DNA of 64,000 nucleotides. Origin: Fimbriiglobus sp. GTDB taxonomy: Bacteria > Planctomycetota > Planctomycetia > Gemmatales > Gemmataceae. The stretch spans positions 1 to 64,000 of the forward strand of contig JALHQU010000012.1 in assembly GCA_022841795.1 (NCBI GenBank). The letters are read 5' to 3'. Made by a program: the position numbers and the translations under genes. Shown here piece after piece: positions 8,914 through 16,495 of this stretch. How positions within the stretch are numbered: the first letter of the stretch is position 1; each line of letters opens with the position of its first letter. The notes under the pieces were generated by a model. It saw only the letters and a program-made list of their open reading frames with translations. It was not told the origin of the DNA and made no database searches.

Positions 8914-8999
8914 CGTGTGGGCGGGCCGCCACAGAGGGCGGCCCCTACAAAGTAGTGTCTTGTAGGGGCCGCCCTCTGTGGCGGCCCGCCTACACGTCA
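8911..8999. repeat. 40-bp inverted repeat carrying both flanking stop codons
   Basis: Arms 8911-8950 and 8960-8999 pair over 40 bp with one mismatch around a nine-base loop; the core is GGGCCGCCACAGAGGGCGGC. The TGA of the plus-strand gene (8911-8913) and the stop of the minus-strand gene (8997-8999) are the first and last bases of the arms. A related but less perfect copy is at 48137-48209. Probably acts as a bidirectional transcription end; that is inferred from the fold and position. Confidence 0.9.
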
Positions 9000-9455
9000 C
9001 TTCTTCGACCACATGCCGATCAGCCGGGTGAGCAACCCGTGCAGCCCGGGTTCGCGGCCGGCCGGCGGTTCGGCTTCGGCGAGCGGGATGCCGTCCCGCA
9101 ACTGCTCGATCACCTCGCCCGGGTCGGCCGGCTTGGTAAACTGTAGGTCGAACCCGGCGTCCACCGCCCGCTCCAGGTGGGTGTGGTCGCCGTAGGCGGT
9201 CATGGTGGCGAACAGCGGCGGGCGGTCCGGGAACCGCTCCCGCAGTTGTCGCGCAAGATCGTACCCGGTCATCCCCGGCATGTTGATGTCGAGCACGCAC
9301 GCGTCCGGACGGAACCCGTTGGTGGCGGCCAGCGCGGACGGCCCGTCGAAGCACGTTTTCACGTCGAACCCGGCCGCCGAAAGCAGTTCGCTCATCGTCG
9401 TCGCCGCGTCCTGGTTGTCGTCCACCACCAGCACGCGGTGCTTCGTCGTCGTCAT
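8997..9455 (-). CDS. Single-domain response regulator
   Basis: 152 residues; a CheY-like receiver over the first 120. Acid pocket in VLVVDDNQD, phospho-acceptor aspartate in CVLDINMPGMTG, conserved threonine in MTAYGD and lysine in FTKPAD. No output domain: the C-terminal tail of about 30 residues (EPPAGREPGLHGLLTRLIGMWSKK region) is short and partly helical. No histidine kinase gene is nearby, so the partner is unknown. The start is the ATG next to MTTTKHRVLVVDD. Confidence 0.92.
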   Translation of the reverse strand: MTTTKHRVLVVDDNQDAATTMSELLSAAGFDVKTCFDGPSALAATNGFRPDACVLDINMPGMTGYDLARQLRERFPDRPPLFATMTAYGDHTHLERAVDAGFDLQFTKPADPGEVIEQLRDGIPLAEAEPPAGREPGLHGLLTRLIGMWSKK

Positions 9456-9523
9456 CAGGCATCTCCGCAGGGGTTGAGCGGAGAAGCCAGCAAACGGCAG
9501 GCCGAAACCGCCAGACGGCCCAC

Positions 9524-9889
9524 TCACCGCCGGTACGGGAACGGCGGGTACGCCGGGCCGTTCGGCTGGTACCACCAGGGCAGGCCGGATGGGACGGGGC
9601 CGTAGCCCGGCTGACCCCACGGCGAGCCGGGGTAGTAGCTCGGCCGGCGGTCGTCCCATTTTCGCAGGTCCCGCTCGAACTGCCGCCGCCGCTTCGACTC
9701 CTCGTCGGCCCACCGCTCGAACTGCTTGCGCTCCTCGCGGGCCTGTTTCTCTAGTCGCTTCTGCTGCTCCCGCTGCCACTTCCGGGCGTCCTTCTGCCAG
9801 TCCCGGCGGTCGTCATCGGCCAGAGCCGGGGACGCAATCAAGACCCAGGCCAGGAACCCGCCGAGCAGTCCGGTCAGAGTTCTGTTCAT
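9524..9889 (-). CDS. Small exported highly charged coiled-coil protein
   Basis: 121 residues from ATG 9889 (MNRTLTGLLGG); an ATG four codons earlier is less likely. Signal peptide ending ASPALA, followed by DDDRRDWQKDARKWQREQQK and about 50 more residues of alternating acidic, basic and glutamine residues, then a tail rich in proline, glycine, tyrosine and tryptophan (YYPGSPWGQPGYGP). It looks like an envelope or matrix-associated structural protein. No family recognised. Confidence 0.7.
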   Translation of the reverse strand: MNRTLTGLLGGFLAWVLIASPALADDDRRDWQKDARKWQREQQKRLEKQAREERKQFERWADEESKRRRQFERDLRKWDDRRPSYYPGSPWGQPGYGPVPSGLPWWYQPNGPAYPPFPYRR

Positions 9890-9969
9890 GACGCGCCTCA
9901 CGGTGTCGGGCGATCGAGCCGGATACCCATGAACGTGCGGCGGGCGTCAAATTGCGCCGGTTGCTCGGC

Positions 9970-11073
9970 TTACCAGTGGCTGTTCGGCCCCTGCGGGACG
10001 TTGATCTGGGCGGACGTGGCGTCCCACTCGGTCCAGCCGGGCGGCGGGCCGGACTCGCGGAACGGGGCGGTCAACTCGTCGAACTCGGCCAGCGTCTTCA
10101 GGTTGTTGAACCTGTGCTGCACCTGTTTGGGCATCCGCAGGGCTTTCGTGTACCAACTCGCCACCTTGCGGAACTGCGAACACCCGGCGTACTCGTGCCC
10201 CCGCCATTCGATCAGCCGCACGAGGTGCGTTCGCGTGAACGCCAGCCGGTCGAGGTAGCTGCCGCGGGCACCCGGATCGCCGGTCCGCACCCAGGCATCC
10301 AGTTGCCGGAAGAACCACGGGTTGGCGAGCGCCCCGCGGCCGATGGCGATGCCGTGGCAGCCGGTTTCGTCGATCAGCCGGGCGGCGTCGGCGATGCTCA
10401 TCACGTCGCCGTTGCCGAACACCGGGATCCGCTCCACCGCCTCCACCACCGCCCGGATGCCGGCCGGGTTGATCGTCCCGTCGAACCCCTGCTCCCGCGT
10501 GCGGCCGTGGATGGTGACGGCCGCCACGCCGATCTGCTCGAACTCGCGGGCGAAGTACGGGGCGGTGTGGTTCGCGTCGTCCCACCCCAGCCGCATCTTC
10601 ACCGTCACCGGGATGCTGACGGCGTTCACCACCTGCTCCACCAGCTTCACCGTCGCCCCGGTGGTGTCGCACATCATCGCCGACCCGCCGCCCACCCGCA
10701 CCACCTTGCGAACCGGGCAGCCCATGTTGATGTCGATGAGGGTGGCCCCGTACCCCTGAAGCCACTGGGCGGCGTCGGCCATCTCGGCGGCGTTGCCGCC
10801 GAAGATCTGCACGCTCAGCGGGCGGTCGTCCGGCCCGGTGACGAGCAGTTCGAGTGTCTTCTTCGACTTTTCCAGAATGGCCCGGGCGTTCACCAGGTCG
10901 GTGGTACACAGGCCAACCCCGCCGATCTCGCGGACGGACCGGCGGAACGGGTAGTTGGTGTACCCGGCGAGCGGGGCGAGGACGAACCGCGACGCCAGCG
11001 GGACGGCCCCGATGCGGAGCGGCTCGCGGTAGTGCGACGGGGGAGCCGGCAGGGGTGCGAGAACGGCGAACAT
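9970..11073 (-). CDS. dusB: tRNA-dihydrouridine synthase, DusB type
   Basis: 367 residues from ATG 11073; an in-frame ATG at 11100 abuts an inverted repeat and is a weaker choice. FMN-dependent TIM-barrel enzyme that reduces uridines in the tRNA D-loop. Visible marks are LAPLAGYTNYPFRRSVRE near the N-terminus, the catalytic cysteine in NMGCPVRKVV (residue 119), the FMN phosphate-binding HGRTREQGFDG and GNGDVMS, and the helical C-terminal tRNA-binding domain. No functionally related neighbour. The assignment to the Dus family is firm; the subgroup is less so. Confidence 0.92.
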   Translation of the reverse strand: MFAVLAPLPAPPSHYREPLRIGAVPLASRFVLAPLAGYTNYPFRRSVREIGGVGLCTTDLVNARAILEKSKKTLELLVTGPDDRPLSVQIFGGNAAEMADAAQWLQGYGATLIDINMGCPVRKVVRVGGGSAMMCDTTGATVKLVEQVVNAVSIPVTVKMRLGWDDANHTAPYFAREFEQIGVAAVTIHGRTREQGFDGTINPAGIRAVVEAVERIPVFGNGDVMSIADAARLIDETGCHGIAIGRGALANPWFFRQLDAWVRTGDPGARGSYLDRLAFTRTHLVRLIEWRGHEYAGCSQFRKVASWYTKALRMPKQVQHRFNNLKTLAEFDELTAPFRESGPPPGWTEWDATSAQINVPQGPNSHW

Positions 11074-11100
11074 ATGGGATAGTTTAGCGGTGAATGACAT

Positions 11101-11161
11101 GTCGTCGCCGCGAGCCGGCGAACGGGGCGGCTGGCTCCGCTCGCCGGCTCGCGGCGACGAC
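11101..11161. repeat. 21-bp perfect inverted repeat in a divergent intergenic region
   Basis: Arms 11101-11121 and 11141-11161 are perfect complements (core CGCCGCGAGCCGGCGA), with a 19-base loop. It sits between the starts of the divergent dusB and 11182 genes, so it would be in the leader of at least one transcript. Confidence 0.85.
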
Positions 11162-11181
11162 GAGGCTTCAGAGGGAGGGCG

Positions 11182-11832
11182 ATGACGGAAGCGGAGTGGT
11201 TGGATACCCACGATACGAAGCGCCTGTTGGATCGAATTCCGGCTCGGATTGCTTCGCCCCGCAAAATGCGACTGTTTATCGTCGCGTGCTGTCGCACGCC
11301 CGCTGAGCCGATTCAAGTACCGAGATTGCACGACGCTATCGACCTCGCTGAGCGATTCGCCGATGGCAAAGCCGTCAAGAAAGATCTGGAGCGGATGTGG
11401 GACGAGTTCCGCAACTTGTGGATGCCTGTGCCCGTCAGTTGTTTGCTTTGGCCGGATTCGGCACAGATGCGAGAAGCTGCAGAACAATTCTGCCGGCAGT
11501 ATGGCGGATGGCGCATCGATCCAGACCCGTTCGACCCGGTGCGGCACGCCCAGTTCGTGACTCGGCTTAGTGAACGGAACAACCTGCTCCGCTGCATAGT
11601 CGGCAATCCGTTCCGCCTGGTCGCGTTCGATCCCCGCTGGCAGTCCGAAACCGTCGTCGCGCTCGCCACCGGCATCTACGCCGAGCGGGCGTTCGACCGA
11701 CTGCCGATCCTGGCCGACGCGCTCGAAGAGGCCGGGTGCGACCACCCGGATGTGCTCGCCCACTGCCGCGACCCGCACCAGCCGCACGCCCGCGGCTGCT
11801 GGGTGGTGGACGGGGTGCTGGGGAAGGTGTAG
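11182..11832 (+). CDS. Conserved hypothetical protein of a Gemmata-type family
   Basis: 216 residues beginning MTEAEWLDTHD. Motifs: KMRLFIVACCRTP near 28-40, AIDLAERFADGKA, then NPFRLVAFDPRW, VVALATGIYAERAFDRLPIL, ADALEEAGCDHPDVLAHCR and a final GCWVVDGVLGK. I recall this motif set as a multi-copy family in Gemmata-like genomes, with no known function. Codon use in the first two thirds is less GC-biased than in the neighbours, while the last third returns to local style, suggesting relaxed selection or recent acquisition of the 5' part. Possibly intracellular; no signal or membrane helix. Confidence 0.75.
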   Translation: MTEAEWLDTHDTKRLLDRIPARIASPRKMRLFIVACCRTPAEPIQVPRLHDAIDLAERFADGKAVKKDLERMWDEFRNLWMPVPVSCLLWPDSAQMREAAEQFCRQYGGWRIDPDPFDPVRHAQFVTRLSERNNLLRCIVGNPFRLVAFDPRWQSETVVALATGIYAERAFDRLPILADALEEAGCDHPDVLAHCRDPHQPHARGCWVVDGVLGKV

Positions 11833-11887
11833 GGTGGCCGACTGTCTCCGACAGTCGGTGTCGCTCTCGGAGAGAGCGACCCACCCT
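11831..11887. repeat. Two-hairpin palindromic element, copy 1
   Basis: Outer arms AGGGTGG (11831-11837) and CCACCCT (11881-11887). Inside are two 21-base hairpins, CCGACTGTC-TCC-GACAGTCGG (11838-11858) and GTCGCTCTC-GGA-GAGAGCGAC (11860-11880), each with 9-bp stems and a TCC or GGA loop. Same architecture as 24278-24333. It directly abuts the stop of the upstream gene. Confidence 0.85.
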
Positions 11888-11974
11888 GATGCTGATCTGC
11901 TGCCGTAACTGCTGGCACCGGCCCGCTCCTCGGGATAAACTTCCGCCAACCGATTTCCCCGCGGAGCCGCCCCC

Positions 11975-12565
11975 GTGGCCATCTCGAAGGTCGTGTGTCC
12001 GGAGTGCAAGGCCGGGTTGACGTCCAAGACCGGGTTCCAGCCCGGGGCGGTGGTGTCGTGCCCGAAGTGCGCCACCTACTTCGAGGTGAGCGCGGCCACC
12101 GCCCCGCCGGTGGAGCGAGCCGCCCCCATCCTGCCGGCCCAGCCGATCGCCGCCAAGCCGGCTCCGGCCAAGCCCGCCCCCCGGCGGGATGACGAGGACG
12201 AGGACGACGACCGCCCCCGGAAGAAGCGGCGGGACGACGACGAGGATGACGACCGGCCCCGCAAGAAGAAGCCGGTGGTCGAGGTGGTGGACGACGAGGA
12301 CGATGACCGGCCGAAGAAAAAGCGGCGGCGGGACGATGACGACGACGAGGATGACGACGACCGGCCGCGGAAGAAAAAGAAGCGGAAGTCCGGCGGGGGC
12401 GAGGGCGGCGGGTATTCGAACTCGCCCATCCGCTATGTCGTCCTCGGCGTGCTGGTGCTCATCATGCTGGTGCTGGGGGTGATGCTCATCATCAAAAAGA
12501 TGAACGAGAAGGATCAGGACTCCCGATTGCCGCGTGCCGTTGACCCCCTCCGGGTGCGGGTCTAA
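11975..12565 (+). CDS. Zinc-ribbon membrane protein with acidic/basic repeats
   Basis: 196 residues from GTG 11975. N-terminal zinc ribbon VVCPECKAGL...VVSCPKCATYFEV (cysteine pairs at about 8/11 and 29/32), close to the MJ0042-type ribbon found at the N-terminus of many planctomycete proteins. A proline/alanine linker is followed by five or six blocks of the kind DDEDDDRPRKK (about 69-138), a glycine-rich spacer, one hydrophobic helix (about 150-172) and a short basic tail. Probably anchored with the charged region on the cytoplasmic side; a scaffold or nucleic-acid/protein-binding role is a guess. Confidence 0.75.
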   Translation: MAISKVVCPECKAGLTSKTGFQPGAVVSCPKCATYFEVSAATAPPVERAAPILPAQPIAAKPAPAKPAPRRDDEDEDDDRPRKKRRDDDEDDDRPRKKKPVVEVVDDEDDDRPKKKRRRDDDDDEDDDDRPRKKKKRKSGGGEGGGYSNSPIRYVVLGVLVLIMLVLGVMLIIKKMNEKDQDSRLPRAVDPLRVRV

Positions 12566-12627
12566 GATCACAGTTCGGTCCTCGTGTGCCGAATGTACCG
12601 ATCTGAACGCCGTACCCGGATGACCGC

Positions 12628-13632
12628 ATGAACGCGGACCAGTCTTCTCCCCCCGCGCCCGCCGCCGTGCCGTCCGCGCTGACGCCCGCCGGCCCGTCCC
12701 TGCCGGTGGTGCCGCACCCGCACCACCCGCCGAAGGGCGACCAAAGCCCGGTGCTGGTGTGGCTGCTCGCCACCTGGGACAAGCTGAAGGCCGGGAAGAT
12801 CGGCAACCCGAAGTGGCTGGCCCTGATCGTCGGCCTCGGGCTGATCGGGTTCGGCTGGTGGTACTTCGCCCGGTCGAGCAAGCAGGCCGACTCGGCCCTG
12901 TGGTTCCAGTACGACACCTCGCTCTCGCCGGAAAGCCTGAAGACGTTCGTCGAACTGCCGGCGAACGCCGACACCGACGCCGCCCGCCTCGGCCGGCGGA
13001 ACCTGGCGAAGGACAAGCTGGCCGTGGCGCTGCGGGGGCTGAACGACCCGGCCGCCCGGCGGGCGGACAAGCTGAAGGCGGTGACGGCGATCGAGGAGGC
13101 CCGCGACGAGTTGGCGAAACTGGCCGACCAGATCAAGCGGGACCGCACGTCGAAGGCCGGCTGCTTCCTGGACGCGGCCGAGGCGGAGAAGGCGCTGATC
13201 GGCGTGCCGAAGGAGGGGGCCACCGGCGTGATGGTGGACGCCAGGACGAACGGCCGCGGGCAGGTGGAGCGGGTGGCCGAGCTGACCCGCAAGGCGGCGG
13301 CGGTGATCGGCGACAAGACCGACGCCGGCCAGAAACTGCTCGCCGAGGCCGACCGGCTGGAAAAGGAGAAGGACGACCTGTACAAGGTGGGCGGGGTGCT
13401 GCACGCCGCGTTCAACGAGGCCGACCCGGAGGAGCGGAAGCCGATCTCCCCGCCGCTCGACGGCATCACCCCGGCTCCGCCGCCAGCGGGCGGCACCACC
13501 GACGGGCCGAAGCCGCCGGACAAGCTGCCCGACCCGGTGAACCCGGCCAAGACGCCGGACGCCAAACCGGACGACAAGCCGAAGGAGCCGGCCCCGCTCC
13601 CGCCGGCCAACCCGCCGGCCGAGAAGAAGTGA
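12628..13632 (+). CDS. Single-span membrane protein with helical domain
   Basis: 334 residues. Proline-rich N-terminus, short amphipathic stretch, one membrane helix (WLALIVGLGLIGFGWWYF, about 67-84), then about 200 residues of alpha-helical sequence (FVELPANADTDAARLGRRNL; AVTAIEEARDELAKLADQIK) resembling a TPR-like stress/secretion accessory domain, and a C-terminal proline/lysine/aspartate tail. No catalytic motif. It follows the zinc-ribbon protein by 62 bp on the same strand and may be co-transcribed with it. Function unknown. Confidence 0.75.
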   Translation: MNADQSSPPAPAAVPSALTPAGPSLPVVPHPHHPPKGDQSPVLVWLLATWDKLKAGKIGNPKWLALIVGLGLIGFGWWYFARSSKQADSALWFQYDTSLSPESLKTFVELPANADTDAARLGRRNLAKDKLAVALRGLNDPAARRADKLKAVTAIEEARDELAKLADQIKRDRTSKAGCFLDAAEAEKALIGVPKEGATGVMVDARTNGRGQVERVAELTRKAAAVIGDKTDAGQKLLAEADRLEKEKDDLYKVGGVLHAAFNEADPEERKPISPPLDGITPAPPPAGGTTDGPKPPDKLPDPVNPAKTPDAKPDDKPKEPAPLPPANPPAEKK

Positions 13633-13637
13633 CTTGC

Positions 13638-13661
13638 CCCGGCCGCCAGATGGCGGCCGGG
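13638..13661 (+). terminator. Hairpin after the 12628 gene
   Basis: CCCGGCCGCCA and TGGCGGCCGGG form an 11-bp perfect stem with a minimal loop six bases after the stop codon, followed by TTCGTTCTC. It fits an intrinsic terminator, but the T-tract is weak. Confidence 0.6.
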
Positions 13662-13722
13662 TTCGTTCTCAACCCGCCGTTGCTTCTCATCTCATCGGCC
13701 GTACAACTCGCCGCACCCCACC

Positions 13723-13801
13723 TGTTAGCCCGACGCGCGAGCGAGGGGCGTACCACCATTCGGTTACGCGGTCTGCCCCTCGCTCGCGCGTCGGGCTAAC
13801 A
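13723..13801. repeat. 27-bp perfect inverted repeat
   Basis: Arms 13723-13749 and 13775-13801 are perfect complements (core GACGCGCGAGCGAGGGGC) with a 25-base loop. It ends 21 bp before the oxidoreductase ATG. Only copy of this family in the window. Confidence 0.88.
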
Positions 13802-13822
13802 GCACCACTCCCGGAGCGGGTC

Positions 13823-14806
13823 ATGGCGAAGCTGACCAAAGAGACGATCGGCGTCGGGTTCCTCGGGGCCGGCGACATCTCCGTCCTGCACGCGGCGGCG
13901 GTGAAGAAGTGCCCCGGCGCGAAGCTGGTCGGGCTGTGGAACCGCAACCAGGAGCGGGCGACGCAGCGGGCCGGCGAGTTCGACTGCAAAAACTACAAAA
14001 CTCCCGAGGAACTGATCAAGGACCCGGCCATCGACGCCGTGTTCGTGCTGACGAACCTGGAGACGCACCTCGAATACACCAAGCTCGCGCTCAACCACGA
14101 CAAGCACGTGCTGGTGGAGAAGCCGGTCGGCGTGTCGGTGGCCGAGATCGAGCAGATGAAGGCGACGGCCGACGCGAAGGGGCTGGTGTGCATGCCGGGG
14201 CACAACTACGTGTACGAGGGCGGGATGGTCCGCACGCGGGAGCTGGTGGCGGGCGGCGACCTGGGCAAGATCGTGTCCGCCTACGTCATGTACAACATCC
14301 ACCACCCCGAAGAAGTGGCGAAACGCTACCCCGGCGTGGTGCGACAGATCCTCACCCACCACTCGTACATCCTGCTGTACCTGGTCGGCAAGCCGGTCGA
14401 GCTGTGCGCGATGAAGGCGACGCTGCACTACCAGGAGTACCCGGAGGAGGACATCGCCATGGTGCAGATGCGGCTGCACAACGGCGCGCTCGCCCACTTC
14501 TGCGCCAGCTTCGCCGCCGACGACCACGCCGCCGACCCGTGGACGGTGATGGTGAAGGTGATCGGCACCGCCGGCAGCACCCGGTACAGCTACCGCGACC
14601 ACGTCGAGATCAAACCCGGCCTGGTCCACAGCCAGACGTACACCGCCTACCAGGGGAGCATCACCAACGAGGTGCGGCACTTCCTGATCGACTGCCTGCG
14701 GATGGGGGAGAAGCCGCTGAGCACGCTGGAGGACGCCGTCACGGCACAGAAGATGATCGAGGCGTGCGAGGAGTCGATCCGCAACCGGAGTGTGGTGAAG
14801 CTGTGA
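13823..14806 (+). CDS. Gfo/Idh/MocA-family oxidoreductase
   Basis: 327 residues. Rossmann NAD(P)-binding domain with VGFLGAGDISVLHA near 10-24, then VFVLTNLETHLEYTKLAL and the family EKP motif in HVLVEKPVG, where the lysine normally contributes to catalysis. The C-terminal alpha/beta domain carries HHPEEVAKRYPGVVRQ, LTHHSYILLYLVG and LHYQEYPEEDIAM. Such enzymes oxidise or reduce sugars, inositols or similar alcohols; planctomycetes carry many paralogues. No sugar-metabolism gene is adjacent, so the substrate cannot be given. The start is the ATG after GGAGCGGGTC. Confidence 0.9.
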   Translation: MAKLTKETIGVGFLGAGDISVLHAAAVKKCPGAKLVGLWNRNQERATQRAGEFDCKNYKTPEELIKDPAIDAVFVLTNLETHLEYTKLALNHDKHVLVEKPVGVSVAEIEQMKATADAKGLVCMPGHNYVYEGGMVRTRELVAGGDLGKIVSAYVMYNIHHPEEVAKRYPGVVRQILTHHSYILLYLVGKPVELCAMKATLHYQEYPEEDIAMVQMRLHNGALAHFCASFAADDHAADPWTVMVKVIGTAGSTRYSYRDHVEIKPGLVHSQTYTAYQGSITNEVRHFLIDCLRMGEKPLSTLEDAVTAQKMIEACEESIRNRSVVKL

Positions 14807-14809
14807 CGG

Positions 14810-14906
14810 ACTAACCACAGAGGCACAGGGACACAGAGAAGGCAAGAGAGTCAGTTGAAATCAACTCCGCCCGTCTTCTCTGTGTCCCTGTGCCTCTGTG
14901 GTTAGT
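14810..14906. repeat. 32-bp perfect inverted repeat between convergent genes
   Basis: Arms 14810-14841 and 14875-14906 are perfect complements over 32 bp (core CACAGAGGCACAGGGACACA). The right arm ends two bases before the stop codon of the minus-strand gene. Related CACAGAGTCACAG/CTGTGACTCTGTG arms occur at 32623-32831. Confidence 0.9.
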
Positions 14907-14908
14907 GA

Positions 14909-15859
14909 TTACTTCTTCAACCCCGCCGCCGTGAACGTGCCCTTGTCGAACGCCGGGTTCAGTTCCACGTCGCGGAAGAAGTACGACCCGACCGGCTCAC
15001 CGTCCGCCCGGTGCAGCTCGGTACCCACCTGCAGCCACGTCTGGCAGTCCAGGTACAGCGTCACCGTGCGGAAGCTGTCCGCCCGGTTCTTGTCCGTCAC
15101 CTCTTCCGGTTCCCCGCTGGCGTAGGCGTCGATCTCGTCCACCGGGCAGAACCGCTTCAGCACGTAGCACTCCCGCCCGCCGAGTTCGGCCACCGCCCGC
15201 CGGCCAACGAACTCGTACTTCAACTGCCCGCCCGCCTGCGCCTCCGTCCACGCCCGGTGCGTCCGCTTCATCGACTGCACCAGCCCGAACTCCTCGATCG
15301 TGTACCGGGCGGACGACCGCGGCATGGCCGACCGCGGGTCCACGCTCTTCACCAGCCCGATGCGGGCCAGCTTCACCTGCATCTGCCCGGCGTTCTCCCC
15401 CTGCGCGTACAGGGTGGCGTCGGCCATGCCCCCGCCCTGCTCCCATTTCATCAGCACGGCGAACGGCTCGTCCCGGTACGCCACCCGGATCACCTCCGCG
15501 TCCCGCAGTTTGCCGCCGATCCGCTCCCGCTTGTGGAACACGGCCCGGAACCCGCTCACCTCTTTCTGGTACTTGCGGATGCCTGCCTCCACCGCCGCGA
15601 GCGGGTCGGTGCGGACGAGGTGATCGAACTCGGCGGCGGTCGGGATGCCGGCGGCGGCGGACGGCGCGAACGGCAGTTCGGCCGGCGCAGCCGGCGGCGG
15701 GTTCTGCTTCACCACGGGTGCGGCGGACAGGCACAGCCCGCCGACGGCGGCGGCGGCCAGCAATCGGATCACCACGGCAACCCCCCGGGCGTGTCGAACG
15801 GGCGGCTCGACCGGCTCAGGGGTATCGACCGCCGGGGCGGGTGGGGTGGATGGAGCCAT
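14909..15859 (-). CDS. DUF1571-family exported protein
   Basis: 316 residues. A cytoplasmic N-terminal stretch precedes a membrane/signal helix (about 28-46, VVIRLLAAAAVGGLCLSAAP). The rest matches DUF1571, a planctomycete family with a fold like outer-membrane lipoprotein carriers: EAGIRKYQKEVSGFRAVFHK, RIGGKLRDAEVIRVAYRDEP, then strands ending ECYVLKRFCPV and TLYLDCQTWLQVGTELH. The pattern suggests binding of a hydrophobic ligand in the envelope (inference). Two cysteines (ECYVLKRFC) in the mature part could form a disulfide. Confidence 0.75.
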   Translation of the reverse strand: MAPSTPPAPAVDTPEPVEPPVRHARGVAVVIRLLAAAAVGGLCLSAAPVVKQNPPPAAPAELPFAPSAAAGIPTAAEFDHLVRTDPLAAVEAGIRKYQKEVSGFRAVFHKRERIGGKLRDAEVIRVAYRDEPFAVLMKWEQGGGMADATLYAQGENAGQMQVKLARIGLVKSVDPRSAMPRSSARYTIEEFGLVQSMKRTHRAWTEAQAGGQLKYEFVGRRAVAELGGRECYVLKRFCPVDEIDAYASGEPEEVTDKNRADSFRTVTLYLDCQTWLQVGTELHRADGEPVGSYFFRDVELNPAFDKGTFTAAGLKK

Positions 15860-15904
15860 GACGGTCGCATCGGACCGGGCGAACGGGCCGGCCGCAGAAC
15901 CGGC

Positions 15905-16351
15905 TCACCCCACCCAGTTGGCGTCGGTCGGGGCGAACTTCACCAACTCGTCCGGTTTGAACCACAGGGCGATTTCGATGGCCGCGTTCTCCGGGCTGTC
16001 GCTCCCGTGCACCAGGTTGTTCTGCACGCTGATGGCGAAATCCCCGCGGATGGTGCCGGGCGGGGCCTTCGCCCCGTCGGTCAGCCCCATCAGGTTGCGG
16101 CACACTGCCACCGCCTCCCGGCCCTCCCACACCATCGCCACCGTCGGCCCGCTGGTCAGGAACGACAGCAGGCTCTCGTAGAACGGCTTCCCCTTGTGAA
16201 CGGCGTAGTGCTTCTCGGCCGTCTCCCGCGGCGTCTGCACCAGCTTCAGCCCGGTCAGCCGTAACCCCTTCCGCTCGAACCGGGCGGTCAGGTCGCCGAC
16301 CAGCCGCCGCTGCACGGCGTCCGGTTTCAGCAGGATGAGCGTCTGTTGCAC
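15905..16351 (-). CDS. ndk: Nucleoside diphosphate kinase
   Basis: 148 residues from a GTG (VQQTLILLKPDAVQ), with GAGG about ten bases before. It transfers the gamma-phosphate between nucleoside triphosphates and diphosphates through a phosphohistidine. Active-site histidine in NNLVHGSDSPENA (residue 115), the conserved LKPDAVQR, RFERKGLRLTGLK, SGPTVAMVWEG and IRGDFAI are all intact, and the length is typical. It is divergent from the TPR gene at 16496. Confidence 0.97.
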   Translation of the reverse strand: MQQTLILLKPDAVQRRLVGDLTARFERKGLRLTGLKLVQTPRETAEKHYAVHKGKPFYESLLSFLTSGPTVAMVWEGREAVAVCRNLMGLTDGAKAPPGTIRGDFAISVQNNLVHGSDSPENAAIEIALWFKPDELVKFAPTDANWVG

Positions 16352-16495
16352 GGCGGGGTCCTCGGTGTGGGTCGGGTGAAGACATGGTGCGAACCGGGAC
16401 GAGCCGCGGCCAGTGCGGGACGAGTTGCGGTTGCTCGCACGCCCGGCGGATTTTACACTCCCGCGGCTCGGAACACGTCGTGAAGGAGTCTCGAC

